Source: Pseudomonadota bacterium
Lineage (GTDB): Bacteria > Pseudomonadota > Gammaproteobacteria > Burkholderiales > Burkholderiaceae_C
NCBI GenBank assembly: GCA_023442945.1
Contig: JAEZWW010000008.1
Location: 1-64,000, forward strand
DNA length: 64,000 bases
Direction: 5' to 3'
How positions within the stretch are numbered: the first letter of the stretch is position 1; each line of letters begins with the position of its first letter. The notes under the pieces are model-generated. The model did no database searches and was not told the DNA's origin. It saw nothing but the letters and a program-made list of their open reading frames with translations. The position numbers were made by a program, and so were the translations under genes. This document shows positions 18,334-26,823 of this stretch, in pieces.

Positions 18334-19137
18334 TCATTCGCCCTTGAACTGCGCCGGGCGTTTTTGCAGAAAGGCGGTCACGCCTTCGATGTAATCGTGG
18401 GTGAAGCCCATGCGCGACTGCACGTCGCGCTCCAGGTCCAGCTGCTCGTCCAGGCTGTGCGTGTGCGCGCCGCGCAGCAAGTGGCGCGTGGCGACCAGCG
18501 CCTTGGTCGGCATGGCGGCCAGGCGCTGGGCCATGGCCTTGGCAGCGGCGACGGGGTCGTCCTGCACGTCCCAGATCATGCCCATGGCTTTGGCGTCGGC
18601 CGCGCTCAGCTTGTCGCCGGTGAAGGCCAGGGCCATGGCGCGCGCCAGGCCGACGCGCTGGGGCAGCAGCCAGGTGCCACCCGAATCGGGCACCAGGCCG
18701 ATCTTGCTGAAGGCCTGGATGAAGCTGGCGCCCGGCGCGGCGATGGCGATGTCGCAGGCCATGGCGACCGATGCACCCGCGCCCGCGGCCACGCCGTTGA
18801 CGGCGCAGATCGTAGGCACGCCCAAGGCGATCAGGCGGCGCGTGGTGGGGTTGAAAGCCTGCTCGATGACGGGGCCGGGGTCGGCGCGGTGCATGATGTC
18901 CGCGCCCTCGGAGAAGTCGAATTCCGACAAATCGGCGCCCGCGCAGAAGGCGCGGCCCGCGCCCGTCAGGACCACGGCGCGGATGGCCTTGTTGGCTTCG
19001 ACCTTGTCCAGGGCAGCCCACAGGTCACGGTGCATCTGCCGCGTGAAACTGTTGAGCGACTGCGGCCGGTTGAGCGTCAAAACGGCCACCGCGCCCTCTT
19101 CTTCGTACAGAACCGCGGGTTCTTCTTGCTGGGTCAT
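18334..19137 (-). CDS. paaG: Enoyl-CoA isomerase/hydratase PaaG
   Basis: This 267-residue crotonase-fold protein fits PaaG, which isomerises the ring epoxide of phenylacetyl-CoA to an oxepin in the phenylacetate pathway. The oxyanion-hole segments GRAFCAGADLSEF and NGVAAGAGASVAMACDIAIA are present. AGGAGA precedes the ATG at 19137. It is divergent from a second crotonase-fold gene (19289), and a 24-base palindrome lies between them. Confidence 0.88.
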   Translation of the reverse strand: MTQQEEPAVLYEEEGAVAVLTLNRPQSLNSFTRQMHRDLWAALDKVEANKAIRAVVLTGAGRAFCAGADLSEFDFSEGADIMHRADPGPVIEQAFNPTTRRLIALGVPTICAVNGVAAGAGASVAMACDIAIAAPGASFIQAFSKIGLVPDSGGTWLLPQRVGLARAMALAFTGDKLSAADAKAMGMIWDVQDDPVAAAKAMAQRLAAMPTKALVATRHLLRGAHTHSLDEQLDLERDVQSRMGFTHDYIEGVTAFLQKRPAQFKGE

Positions 19138-19166
19138 TGTTTGTCTCCTGAACCTGAAATCTACCA

Positions 19167-19190
19167 TTAACCGACCCATCGGTCGGCTAA
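19167..19190. promoter_or_regulatory. Palindromic operator between paaG and paaF (PaaR-like)
   Basis: The 24-base site TTAACCGACCCA / TCGGTCGGCTAA matches its own reverse complement at 10 of 12 positions per half. ACCGACC...GGTCGG sites of this type are known for TetR-family regulators of phenylacetate or fatty acid genes in betaproteobacteria (recalled, not checked). It is placed to control both divergent transcripts. No matching paaR gene lies in the window. Confidence 0.7.
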
Positions 19191-19288
19191 CTCTTGCCAG
19201 ACGGGTGCGCCGACCGGCCTCGCTATAGTGTGGCTGCGGCGCCGACCGGCGCACACCTACCCACCATTTTGCGAGGAGACTTCCCCCC

Positions 19289-20068
19289 ATGGCCTACGAA
19301 TTCATCCAGACCCGCGTCGAGGGCGACAAGGTCGGCATCGTCACGCTGAACCGCCCCAAGCAGCTGAATGCGCTGAACGGCGAGCTGATGCGCGAGCTGG
19401 GCCAGGCGCTGAAGGACTTCGACGCCGACGACGCCATCGGCTGCATGATCATCACCGGCAGCGAAAAAGCCTTTGCCGCCGGTGCCGACATCGGCGCCAT
19501 GGCGACGTACAGCTTCGCCGACGTCTACCGCGACGACTACATCACGCGCGACTGGGAAACCATCCGCTCGATCCGCAAGCCGGTCATCGCCGCCGTCAGC
19601 GGCTTCGCCCTGGGCGGCGGCTGTGAATTGGCCATGATGTGCGACTTCATCATCGCCGCCGACAACGCCAAGTTCGGCCAGCCCGAGATCAAGCTGGGCG
19701 TGATCCCCGGCGCCGGTGGCACGCAGCGCCTGCCGCGCGCCGTGGGCAAGTCCAAGGCCATGGACATGTGCCTCACGGCCCGCATGATGGACGCGACCGA
19801 AGCCGAGCGTGCTGGCCTGGCCAGCCGCGTGGTGCCGCTGGACAAGCTGATGGACGAGGCGCTGGGCGCCGCGCTGATCATCAGCGGCTTCGGCCGCCTG
19901 GCCGTGATGGCCGCCAAGGAATGCGTGAACCGCGCGTTCGAAGGCTCGCTGAACGACGGCGTGATGTTCGAGCGCCGCCTGTTCCACGCGCTGTTCGCCA
20001 CCGCCGACCAGAAGGAAGGCATGGACGCCTTCGTCAACAAGCGCGCGGCGGCCTTCAAGCACCAGTGA
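19289..20068 (+). CDS. paaF: Enoyl-CoA hydratase (PaaF-like)
   Basis: This 259-residue crotonase-fold hydratase has both catalytic Glu positions typical of true hydratases in the context GFALGGGCELAMMCD and GQPEIKLGVIPGAGGTQRL. It likely hydrates 2,3-dehydroadipyl-CoA or other enoyl-CoAs. GAGGAG precedes the ATG. The shared operator with paaG is the main reason for the PaaF call; a general short-chain enoyl-CoA hydratase is the alternative. Confidence 0.82.
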   Translation: MAYEFIQTRVEGDKVGIVTLNRPKQLNALNGELMRELGQALKDFDADDAIGCMIITGSEKAFAAGADIGAMATYSFADVYRDDYITRDWETIRSIRKPVIAAVSGFALGGGCELAMMCDFIIAADNAKFGQPEIKLGVIPGAGGTQRLPRAVGKSKAMDMCLTARMMDATEAERAGLASRVVPLDKLMDEALGAALIISGFGRLAVMAAKECVNRAFEGSLNDGVMFERRLFHALFATADQKEGMDAFVNKRAAAFKHQ

Positions 20069-20106
20069 CGCGCGGCGGCGCCTGTCGCCGTCAATTTATA
20101 CAGATC

Positions 20107-20157
20107 TGGCCTCCTGCCCTAGTCAGATCTGCGCAGACAGCTTCACTATTGATAGCA
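20107..20157 (-). repeat. Dispersed repeat I, copy 8
   Basis: This reverse copy after paaF carries the extended end: CTGCGCAGACAGCTTCACTA and then TTGATAGC. Confidence 0.8.
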
Positions 20158-20289
20158 ATCGTTCTGTGTGCTGGACACGCAGAACGCGCTTGTTACCAAT
20201 GGTTGCACTGAACCTGCCACCCGTTTGACCCCATCGGCGCCCCGGCGCCGATTCATGCAGCTCCCGAACCGCATTTTTCTGGAGCCTGC

Positions 20290-21873
20290 ATGCCCACCCT
20301 TCGCCCCCTCGCCCGCGCCGCCTTCGTCGCCCTGAGCGCCTTGTCGGTGCTGATCGCGCCGGCCCACGCCAACAGCCCCGTGGTCATCGCCCCGGGCGAA
20401 GCCGCGCCGCCGAGCTTCCTGCCCCCGGTGTGGCCCAGCGCCGCCGCGCCCGACACCTTCACCCGCGACCGCGCCGCCTTGCACCGCGCCACCGATGCGC
20501 AGGCCAAGGCCGGCACGCCGCGCTTTCAGGCGCCCTCGGCGCAGAGTTGCCGCCGCCCCATCCGTACCCACGAAGAGCCTGGCGCGCAAGCCATCGCCCA
20601 CACGGCGCGCACCGCCCCCGGTGGACGCGTGCGCGCCGGTGGTCTGGCGCGGCCGGGCGTCACCCTGGAATCCGCTGCGCCGATGCCGGCACCGGCCGCC
20701 CCCGCAGATGCCGTGATGGACCGCGCGACCGTCGAATCGACCACAGGCGCCGTGGCCGCCCCACCCGCCGGCAAGCCCGCCGCCGCGCAAGCCACCCACG
20801 GCGCTGCCCGCGCGCGCCACGTCCAGATCGCCGGCGGCGAACCCGTGACGGCGGGCGTGGTGGACGACAACGCGCAGTTCACCGACTACCTCGCCTTCCG
20901 CCAGCGCACCCTGGTCGAGCACCGCACGCGCGATGTCCGCGACCGCGTGCTGCTGCAGGTGCGCGACCCGCGCGGGCGCGCCGTGCCCGACGCCGAAGTC
21001 GCCGTGCGCGCCAGCGGTGGCGCCATCGCCTGGGCCCGCACCGACACCGCTGGGCGCGCCTGGATCGCGCCCAGCGCCTTCGACCCGAAAGCCAACCAGG
21101 CGTACGAGGTGACCGTGCGGCGCGGCGCGGCCCAGTCCGCCGTGGTCTTCCTGCGCGGCCAGCAGAGCACGGTGGACGTCACGCTGGACGCGCGCCTGCC
21201 CGCGCAGCGCGCGCAGCTGGACCTGGTGTTCCTGATCGACGCCACAGGTTCCATGGGCGACGAGATCGCCAAGCTGAAAGCCACGCTGCGCACCATCGCC
21301 GACGAGGTAGCGCGCCTGCCCAGCCGGCCCGACACCTGCTTTGGCCTGGTCGCCTACCGCGACAAGACGGACGAATTCCTGCTGCGCAGCCACGACTTCA
21401 CGGGTGATCTGGGCGCCTTCCAGAAAGTGCTGGACCAGTTGCAGGCGGACGGCGGCGGCGACGAACCCGAAGCCATGAACGAAGCGCTGTATGAAGCGGT
21501 GCACGCGCTCAGCTGGCGCGGCAATGGCGCAACGCGCCTGATGGTGCTGTTGGCCGACGCGCCGCCACACCTCGACTACGCCGGCCCGCAGTACGACGAG
21601 AGCATGGCGGCGGCGTTGGGTAAAGGCATCAAGGTCTTCAGCGTGGGCGCCAGCGGGCTGAACAAGCAGGGCGAATTCATCCAGCGCCAGATCGCACAGT
21701 ACACCGGTGGGCGCTTCGTCTTCCTGACCTACGCCGATGCGCGCAACCCCGCCAGCGGCCCCGGGCGGCAAACCGTGCACGACGTCACCAACTATTCGGT
21801 GGACACACTCGACCGCCTGATCGTGCGCCTGGTCAGCGACGAGCTGGCGCAGTTGCCCCCTCCGCGTTCCTGA
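20290..21873 (+). CDS. Secreted von Willebrand factor A domain protein
   Basis: This 527-residue protein has a clear Sec signal peptide (cleavage after AHA, about residue 27), a long low-complexity Ala/Pro region (30-190), a possible Ig-like or carboxypeptidase-regulatory-like segment (about 215-285) and a VWA domain (about 310-490). The VWA metal site DATGSMGDE is intact, with supporting TCFGLVAYRD and GDEPEAMNEAL. It should be exported and bind a protein partner through a divalent metal. No operon partner is evident. Confidence 0.8.
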   Translation: MPTLRPLARAAFVALSALSVLIAPAHANSPVVIAPGEAAPPSFLPPVWPSAAAPDTFTRDRAALHRATDAQAKAGTPRFQAPSAQSCRRPIRTHEEPGAQAIAHTARTAPGGRVRAGGLARPGVTLESAAPMPAPAAPADAVMDRATVESTTGAVAAPPAGKPAAAQATHGAARARHVQIAGGEPVTAGVVDDNAQFTDYLAFRQRTLVEHRTRDVRDRVLLQVRDPRGRAVPDAEVAVRASGGAIAWARTDTAGRAWIAPSAFDPKANQAYEVTVRRGAAQSAVVFLRGQQSTVDVTLDARLPAQRAQLDLVFLIDATGSMGDEIAKLKATLRTIADEVARLPSRPDTCFGLVAYRDKTDEFLLRSHDFTGDLGAFQKVLDQLQADGGGDEPEAMNEALYEAVHALSWRGNGATRLMVLLADAPPHLDYAGPQYDESMAAALGKGIKVFSVGASGLNKQGEFIQRQIAQYTGGRFVFLTYADARNPASGPGRQTVHDVTNYSVDTLDRLIVRLVSDELAQLPPPRS

Positions 21874-21915
21874 ACCTTCGCGCAACAACGCGTGACGGCG
21901 GCCCAAAAACTTATC

Positions 21916-21921
21916 TATAAT
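21916..21921 (+). promoter_or_regulatory. -10 element of the tRNA gene
   Basis: A consensus TATAAT lies 10 bases before the mature tRNA 5' end, within TTATCTATAATGCC. Confidence 0.6.
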
Positions 21922-21931
21922 GCCGGGTTCC

Positions 21932-22008
21932 GGTGGTATAGCTCAGTCGGTTAGAGCGTGGGATTCATAACCCCAAGGTCGGTGGTTCGATTCCACCTAC
22001 CACCACCA
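21932..22008 (+). tRNA. tRNA with CAU anticodon (elongator Met most likely)
   Basis: The 77-base gene folds as a cloverleaf. The acceptor GGTGGTA pairs with TACCACC, GCTC/GAGC form the D stem, the anticodon stem holds CAT at 21966-21968, and GGTGG/CCACC flank the TTCGATT T-loop. CCA is encoded (22006-22008). The CAU anticodon allows elongator Met or, if lysidine-modified, Ile. The acceptor differs from initiator tRNA in having a G-C-type first pair and no CAAC pattern. Met is the simplest call. Confidence 0.9.
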
Positions 22009-22018
22009 GATGTACTTC

Positions 22019-22040
22019 CGCACAAGTGCGCACTTGTGCG
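22019..22040. repeat. Perfect 22-bp palindrome
   Basis: Half-site CGCACAAGTGC (22019-22029) is followed directly by its exact complement GCACTTGTGCG. It lies 10 bases past the tRNA CCA end and just before the terminator. It could be a protein-binding site or a hairpin in the tRNA trailer. Confidence 0.8.
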
Positions 22041-22049
22041 CAGAAGTTG

Positions 22050-22086
22050 AAAAAGCCCCAAGACGCCATGTCTTGGGGCTTTTTCT
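22050..22086. terminator. Strong intrinsic terminator after tRNA
   Basis: Arms AAAAAGCCCCAAGAC (22050-22064) and GTCTTGGGGCTTTTT (22070-22084) give a 15-pair stem with a 5-base loop and a T-rich tail. Confidence 0.93.
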
Positions 22087-22327
22087 TTTTTTCCGCGCGA
22101 GAGCAGCAGTTTCCGCCGCGGGCGTGGGCATCCGACTGCCACTTTCACGCCCGCCCCTGCTGCCGTCCCACTGGTGCGCAGGTTGTTGGGAAGTCAGCGC
22201 GACGCCAGCTTTGCGCATGCCATGCGGCGCGAGGGGCGCGTGCGCGGAGGCAATTTGCGGATGGCGTGCAGATTCGCTGCGACCGGCGAACCTGCTACGT
22301 CTTCTTCAAAGGCCCCTGTCGGTCATG

Positions 22328-23584
22328 TCAGTGGCGGCGCCGCCGCGCGAAGGCCGACATCAACAGACTCAGCAGCGCCAACACCGGCCACGTCCCGACC
22401 GGCACCGCCACGGGGGCGGCGGCAGCCACGAGCGCGTGCTGCGCCGAGTTGTTGACCACGATGTTTTCGTTCGTGACCGACAGCACCTCTGCGTTCACCG
22501 TGTGGGTGCCGAGTTCGGTGATCTGGACGGGCACAGTCAAGTGGCTTATACCGCCTGCCGCGATGGCAGCCAGGGTGCAAGTGATGGTTTGCGGGGTGGT
22601 GGGCGTTGCGCCCGGCGCCACGGTACAGGCGGTCGGCAGCGGCGAACCCGCACGAACACCCTTCGGCAGCGTGATCGACAACACCCCGTCGGCCGAGGCC
22701 GAACCACCCAGGTTGCGGACATCGAACGTCAGGCTCGCGTTCGAGCCCACGGTCACGTTGGTCGGGCCGCTGATGGTCGGAGTCAGGTCAACCGCGGACG
22801 AGCCCATCTTGCAGGGGCCGTTGGGGTCTTTGGCCGCTGCCAGAAAGTTGCTCATGATCGGCCGGCTCTGCGTGTCCGCCGTGGCCGTCACGAGGTAAAA
22901 CGGCGACGTATCGGCCGTGACAAAGGTGCACGCCCCTTGGCCGCCGTCCATCGCCGGGCTCGGGACAAAGAAGCCGAACGCGTTGACCCGGTCCACCGGA
23001 TTGGCCGACGTTGCGCCGTTTTCCAGGTACAGCGCGTTCTCGCCCGGCACGTTCTGGATCAGGCCATAGTCAAGTCCCTCCAGCGGATTGGGTCCCGAGG
23101 TGAAGGGGCCGGCGTAGGGTGAGAGCGGGTTGACGCGCGAATCGATCCTGCCGGTTCGGCCGACCCAGGAGACGCCCCAGTGGGTCGCCGAGTCCAAGGC
23201 GGCGACGATCTTGTCGGTGTTGGACGCGCGTGAGCAACAACCGTCGGTGAAGATCACGAAGGTCTTGTCCGGATGGCTGCGCATGGCGTTCATGACCACG
23301 TCGAGCTTGGCGGCGTCCGCCGCTTCATAGACCGTGACGACGAAAACGATGTCGGCCGCGTCCAGCGCCGCCGTGTCCAGCACGCCGCTGGCCGACAGCG
23401 TGTTTCTGCCGTCGACCAGCGTGTCGGTCGCGGCGACCGCGCCTTGCAATCCCGCCCAGGCCGAATTGACGATCCGGGCACCGGCCGATCTGGTCTCGTT
23501 CGTCGTCAGAAAGAGCGTATTCGCCGCCCAAACGGGTGCGACGCTGGCGGCCAAAACCAGCCCTGCGATGGTTTTTTTGATCAT
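22328..23584 (-). CDS. Exported surface protein with IPTL-CTERM-like sorting signal
   Basis: This 418-residue protein starts with a Sec signal peptide (MIKKTIAGLVLAASVAPVWA). The N-terminal half resembles a von Willebrand A-like fold (ADIVFVVTVYEA, DKTFVIFTDGCC). Residues about 280-385 look like a DUF11/CARDB-type beta domain (LTFDVRNLGGSASADGVLSI). The end VPVGTWPVLALLSLLMSAF followed by RRRR is a motif, hydrophobic helix and basic tail, as in IPTL-/PEP-CTERM sorting signals. It is divergent from a TetR gene with a palindrome between them. The substrate or role is not known. Confidence 0.8.
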   Translation of the reverse strand: MIKKTIAGLVLAASVAPVWAANTLFLTTNETRSAGARIVNSAWAGLQGAVAATDTLVDGRNTLSASGVLDTAALDAADIVFVVTVYEAADAAKLDVVMNAMRSHPDKTFVIFTDGCCSRASNTDKIVAALDSATHWGVSWVGRTGRIDSRVNPLSPYAGPFTSGPNPLEGLDYGLIQNVPGENALYLENGATSANPVDRVNAFGFFVPSPAMDGGQGACTFVTADTSPFYLVTATADTQSRPIMSNFLAAAKDPNGPCKMGSSAVDLTPTISGPTNVTVGSNASLTFDVRNLGGSASADGVLSITLPKGVRAGSPLPTACTVAPGATPTTPQTITCTLAAIAAGGISHLTVPVQITELGTHTVNAEVLSVTNENIVVNNSAQHALVAAAAPVAVPVGTWPVLALLSLLMSAFARRRRH

Positions 23585-23606
23585 GAGCTCCCTTTTTTGA
23601 TGGTTA

Positions 23607-23621
23607 GTTAGCAGCGCTAAC
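23607..23621. promoter_or_regulatory. Palindrome between CTERM protein and TetR genes
   Basis: GTTAGC-AGC-GCTAAC has perfect 6-base half sites 23 bases upstream of the CTERM protein start and 57 bases before the TetR start, the usual setting for a TetR operator. Confidence 0.6.
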
Positions 23622-23677
23622 ATGATAGCAGGCGACGCTGTTGCCAGGGAAGTGGCTATGCTCGCCGGACATCGGCA

Positions 23678-24385
23678 TTGAGAGCATCTGTTTTGGCGAC
23701 CCAACGGCATTCGACGTACCACCGTGAAAATTTGCGGCAGCTTCTGCTGGACGAAGCGTTTGCGGTCGTCCGCACGCGCGGGCTCGAAGGGCTGAGCGTG
23801 CGAGAACTGGCGCGCAACCTGGGCGTGTCCACTGCGGCGCCCTTTCGGCACTTCGAAAGCCGCCAGGCGCTGATCAGCGCCATGGCCGAGATCGCGGCGG
23901 TCGATTTGCGCCAGTCGTTCATGCGCGCCTTGGAAGCGGCCACCTCGCTGCCGCCGCTGGAGCGCTTTGCCGCGCTGGGGCGCGCCTACGTGCAGTGGGC
24001 CGCGCGCGAGCCGGTGTACTTTCTGGTCGTCAACGACAAGGCCACCGTCGACGCCGTGCCAGCGCTGCTCGACGACCACAAAACCACGTACACGCTGATG
24101 AGCGATCAGCTGCTGCCGATCTACGGCAACGACCCCGGCCGTCTGGCGCTGGCCCTGGTGGGCGCACGCGCTCTGGTGTCGGGCCTGGCGCGCATGGCCA
24201 GCGACAAGAACCTGCGCCTGTGGGTGCCGGAAGCGGACTTTCTGGCGCTGCAGGAAGCGGTGATCAACCTGTTCACCCGGCACATGGCCGAGGCTGCGGG
24301 CTTCAGCCTGGCCGTCGACGACGCACCGCCCGCGTCGCTGCAGCCGCCGCCGCGGATGGCACCCAAGCCGCCAAAAATTGAATGA
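23678..24385 (+). CDS. TetR/AcrR family regulator with WHG-type C-terminal domain
   Basis: This protein of up to 235 residues has a TetR HTH at about 25-70 (VRTRGLEGLSVRELARNLGV, then STAAPFRHFESRQALI) and a C-terminal part like the WHG domain family. No ATG exists near the start; TTG at 23678 or TTG at 23693 are the only sensible starts. It faces the CTERM-signal protein gene across a palindrome and probably represses it. Confidence 0.83.
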   Translation: MRASVLATQRHSTYHRENLRQLLLDEAFAVVRTRGLEGLSVRELARNLGVSTAAPFRHFESRQALISAMAEIAAVDLRQSFMRALEAATSLPPLERFAALGRAYVQWAAREPVYFLVVNDKATVDAVPALLDDHKTTYTLMSDQLLPIYGNDPGRLALALVGARALVSGLARMASDKNLRLWVPEADFLALQEAVINLFTRHMAEAAGFSLAVDDAPPASLQPPPRMAPKPPKIE

Positions 24386-24391
24386 TGTGAT

Positions 24392-24426
24392 GCTGTAGAC
24401 CGCGCCGGTATTGCGCGGGCAGCTAT
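24392..24426 (-). repeat. Dispersed repeat I, copy 9
   Basis: This diverged reverse copy (CTGTAGAC..., TTGCGCGGGCAGCTAT) sits between the converging TetR gene and xdhB. Confidence 0.65.
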
Positions 24427-24432
24427 CGTTTT

Positions 24433-26823
24433 TTAGGGCGTGGGCGCGGGCGACGCGGCCGGCTGTGCCGGCTTTGCGCCCCGCATCGCCCACAGCACGC
24501 GCTCGGGCGTGGCAGGCGCATCCATCTGCACCACCGCCGGCATGTCTGACCCCGCCTGATCGGCACGCGCCGCGGCGACGGCGTCGCGCAAGGCCTCCCA
24601 CACGCTGATGGCCAGCATGAATGGCGGCTCGCCCACCGCCTTGCTGCGGTACACCGTGTCTTCTGCGTTGGCCTCGGGCCACAGGTGCACGTGCAGGTGT
24701 GCGGGCACGTCGGCCGCGGTCGGGATCTTGTAGGTGCTGGGCGCCTTGGTGGCCAATTCGCCCTTGGCGTTCCAGACCAGTTCTTCGGTCGTCAGCCAGC
24801 CCATGCCTTGCACAAAGCCGCCTTCGATCTGGCCGATGTCGATCGCCGGGTTGATGGCCCGCCCCACGTCGTGCAGGATGTCCACGCCCAGCACGCGGTA
24901 TTCGCCGGTGAAGGTATCGATGGCCACTTCGGTGCAGGCCGCGCCGTACGCAAAGTAAAAGAACGGCCGGCCGGTGAGCGTGGTTTTGTCGTAGTGGATC
25001 TTGGGCGTGCGGTAAAAGCCGTCGCTCCACAGCTGGATGCGGTTGGCGTAGGCCTGCTGCACCACCGCAGCAAAGGCGCGCTCGGCCTTGGGCGTGATGA
25101 CCTTGCCCTGACGGAATTCGACCGCGCCGGCGCCGCAGCCGTCCAGCCCACAGACGAAGGCGGCCAGGTTGTCGCGCACGGTGCGCGCCGCGGCTTGCGC
25201 GGCCTTGCCGTTCAGGTCGGTGCCGCTGGACGCGGCCGTGGCACTGGCGTTGGGCACTTTGTCGGTGGCGGCGGCGGTCACCAGCACGCGCGCCAGCGGC
25301 ACGCCCAACTCATCGGCCACGACCTGGGCGACCTTGGTGTTCAGCCCCTGGCCCATCTCGGTGCCGCCGTGGTTCACCTGCACGCTGCCGTCGGTGTAGA
25401 CATGCACCAGCGCGCCGGCCTGGTTGAACTGCGTGGCGGTGAAGCTGATGCCGAATTTGACCGGCGTGATGGCAATGCCGCGCTTGATGTGCCGGTGCGT
25501 TTGGTTCCAAGCCAAAGCGGCTTCGCGCCTTGACTGATATTGCGCGAGCAGCTCCAGTTTTGGTAGCAGCTCGTGCAGGATGTTGTCTTCCACCGGCATC
25601 TGGTAGTGCGTCACGTGGCGCTCGGTTGCGCCGCGCGGGCCGTACAGATTCGCCGTGCGCACGGCCAGTGGGTCCAGCCCCAGCTGGCGGGCGATGTCGC
25701 CCAGGATCGTCTCGATGGCGATCACGCCCTGCGGGCCGCCGAATCCGCGGAAGGCCGTGTGGCTTTGTACGTTGGTTTTGCAGCGGAAGCTGCGCACCAC
25801 CACGTCGCCCAGGAAGTACGCGTTGTCGACGTGGAAGACCGCGCGGTCGGCCACCGGGCCGCTCAAATCGGCCGACCAGCCGCAGTTGGCCATCATGTCG
25901 ATGGTCAGGCCGTGTAGGCGGCCGCTGTCGTCAAAGCCGACCTCGTAGCGGTAAGCAAACGGGTGGCGCTTGCCGGTGATGACAAAGTCGTCGTCGCGGT
26001 CCAGCCGCAGCTTGACCGGCGCGCCCACCTTGCGCGCCGCCAGCGCGGCCCACACCGCCAGGTGGCCGGCCTGGGTCTCCTTGCCGCCAAAGCCGCCGCC
26101 CATGCGCCGGCATTCCACGCGCACCGCGTGGTTGGCGATGCCCAGCGCGTGCGCGACCCAGTGCTGCACCTCGCCCGGGTGCTGCGTACTGCTGAGGATG
26201 TGCCACTGGCCCTGCTCCTGCGGCAGCGCCAGCGCGACCTGGCCTTCCAGGTAAAAGTGCTCTTGCCCGCCCACGGCAAAGCCGCCTTGCAGCCGGTGCG
26301 GCGCGCTGGCCAGCGCCGCGGCCGCGTCGCCGCGCGTGACGGTGACGGGCGGCAGCACAAAGCTTTGCGCTGCCATGGCGGCGTCGATGCTCAGGATGGC
26401 GGGCAGCGGCGTGATGTCCAGCTTGACGGCACGCGCGGCCTGGCGCGCCGTCTGCATGTCGTCGGCCACGACCAGGCCGATGACCTGGCCGACGTGGTGC
26501 ACCTCGCCCTGCGCCAGCACGGGCTCGTCGTGCACGAAGGTGGCCAGCAGCGGGTCGCCCGGGATGTCGGCCGCCAGCACCACGGTGCGCACGCCGGGCA
26601 GCGCCAGCGCGGCGGCGCTGTCGACGCCGTTCAGCCGGCCGTGCGCGACCGGCGACAGGATGGGCGCGGCGTGCAGCGTGCCGCGCGGCTCGGGCAGGTC
26701 GTCGACGTAGGGCGCTGCGCCCTGCACTTGCGCGTGCGCGCTTTCGTGCGGGGGCGAGCTGCCGCAGGCCGCCCCCGCGTGCGGCGGCGCGGCAGCGGCC
26801 AAGGTGGGGGCGCGGTCGTTCAC
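24433..26823 (-). CDS. xdhB: Xanthine dehydrogenase, molybdopterin-binding subunit
   Basis: This 796-residue large subunit of bacterial XDH holds the molybdenum cofactor and oxidises hypoxanthine to xanthine and urate. Typical blocks are present: ECRRMGGGFGGKETQ, RHPFAYRYEVGFD, FRGFGGPQG, HGGTEMGQGL and the catalytic Glu in KAVGEPPFML. It starts with GTG at 26823, overlapping the stop of the proline-rich gene (GTGA). About ten residues (near 419-428, LLPKLELLAQ) are encoded by a copy of the dispersed repeat. No xdhC chaperone gene is adjacent. Confidence 0.93.
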   Translation of the reverse strand: MNDRAPTLAAAAPPHAGAACGSSPPHESAHAQVQGAAPYVDDLPEPRGTLHAAPILSPVAHGRLNGVDSAAALALPGVRTVVLAADIPGDPLLATFVHDEPVLAQGEVHHVGQVIGLVVADDMQTARQAARAVKLDITPLPAILSIDAAMAAQSFVLPPVTVTRGDAAAALASAPHRLQGGFAVGGQEHFYLEGQVALALPQEQGQWHILSSTQHPGEVQHWVAHALGIANHAVRVECRRMGGGFGGKETQAGHLAVWAALAARKVGAPVKLRLDRDDDFVITGKRHPFAYRYEVGFDDSGRLHGLTIDMMANCGWSADLSGPVADRAVFHVDNAYFLGDVVVRSFRCKTNVQSHTAFRGFGGPQGVIAIETILGDIARQLGLDPLAVRTANLYGPRGATERHVTHYQMPVEDNILHELLPKLELLAQYQSRREAALAWNQTHRHIKRGIAITPVKFGISFTATQFNQAGALVHVYTDGSVQVNHGGTEMGQGLNTKVAQVVADELGVPLARVLVTAAATDKVPNASATAASSGTDLNGKAAQAAARTVRDNLAAFVCGLDGCGAGAVEFRQGKVITPKAERAFAAVVQQAYANRIQLWSDGFYRTPKIHYDKTTLTGRPFFYFAYGAACTEVAIDTFTGEYRVLGVDILHDVGRAINPAIDIGQIEGGFVQGMGWLTTEELVWNAKGELATKAPSTYKIPTAADVPAHLHVHLWPEANAEDTVYRSKAVGEPPFMLAISVWEALRDAVAAARADQAGSDMPAVVQMDAPATPERVLWAMRGAKPAQPAASPAPTP
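25539..25566 (-). repeat. Dispersed repeat I, copy 10 (inside xdhB)
   Basis: This copy (TTGCGCGAGCAGCTCCAG, TTGGTAGC) is read in frame as part of xdhB and yields LLPKLELLAQ. It is more diverged than intergenic copies. Confidence 0.6.

Larger units (their letters stand above)
22009..22327. other. Intergenic region after tRNA
   Basis: It holds a perfect 22-base palindrome, a strong terminator and about 240 bases in which I see no gene, RNA or promoter. Confidence 0.6.

Noticed and set aside
16495..19170. An 891-codon open frame antisense to paaK-paaI-paaG
   Set aside because: The three genes on the other strand have clear family motifs, and the antisense translation has none.
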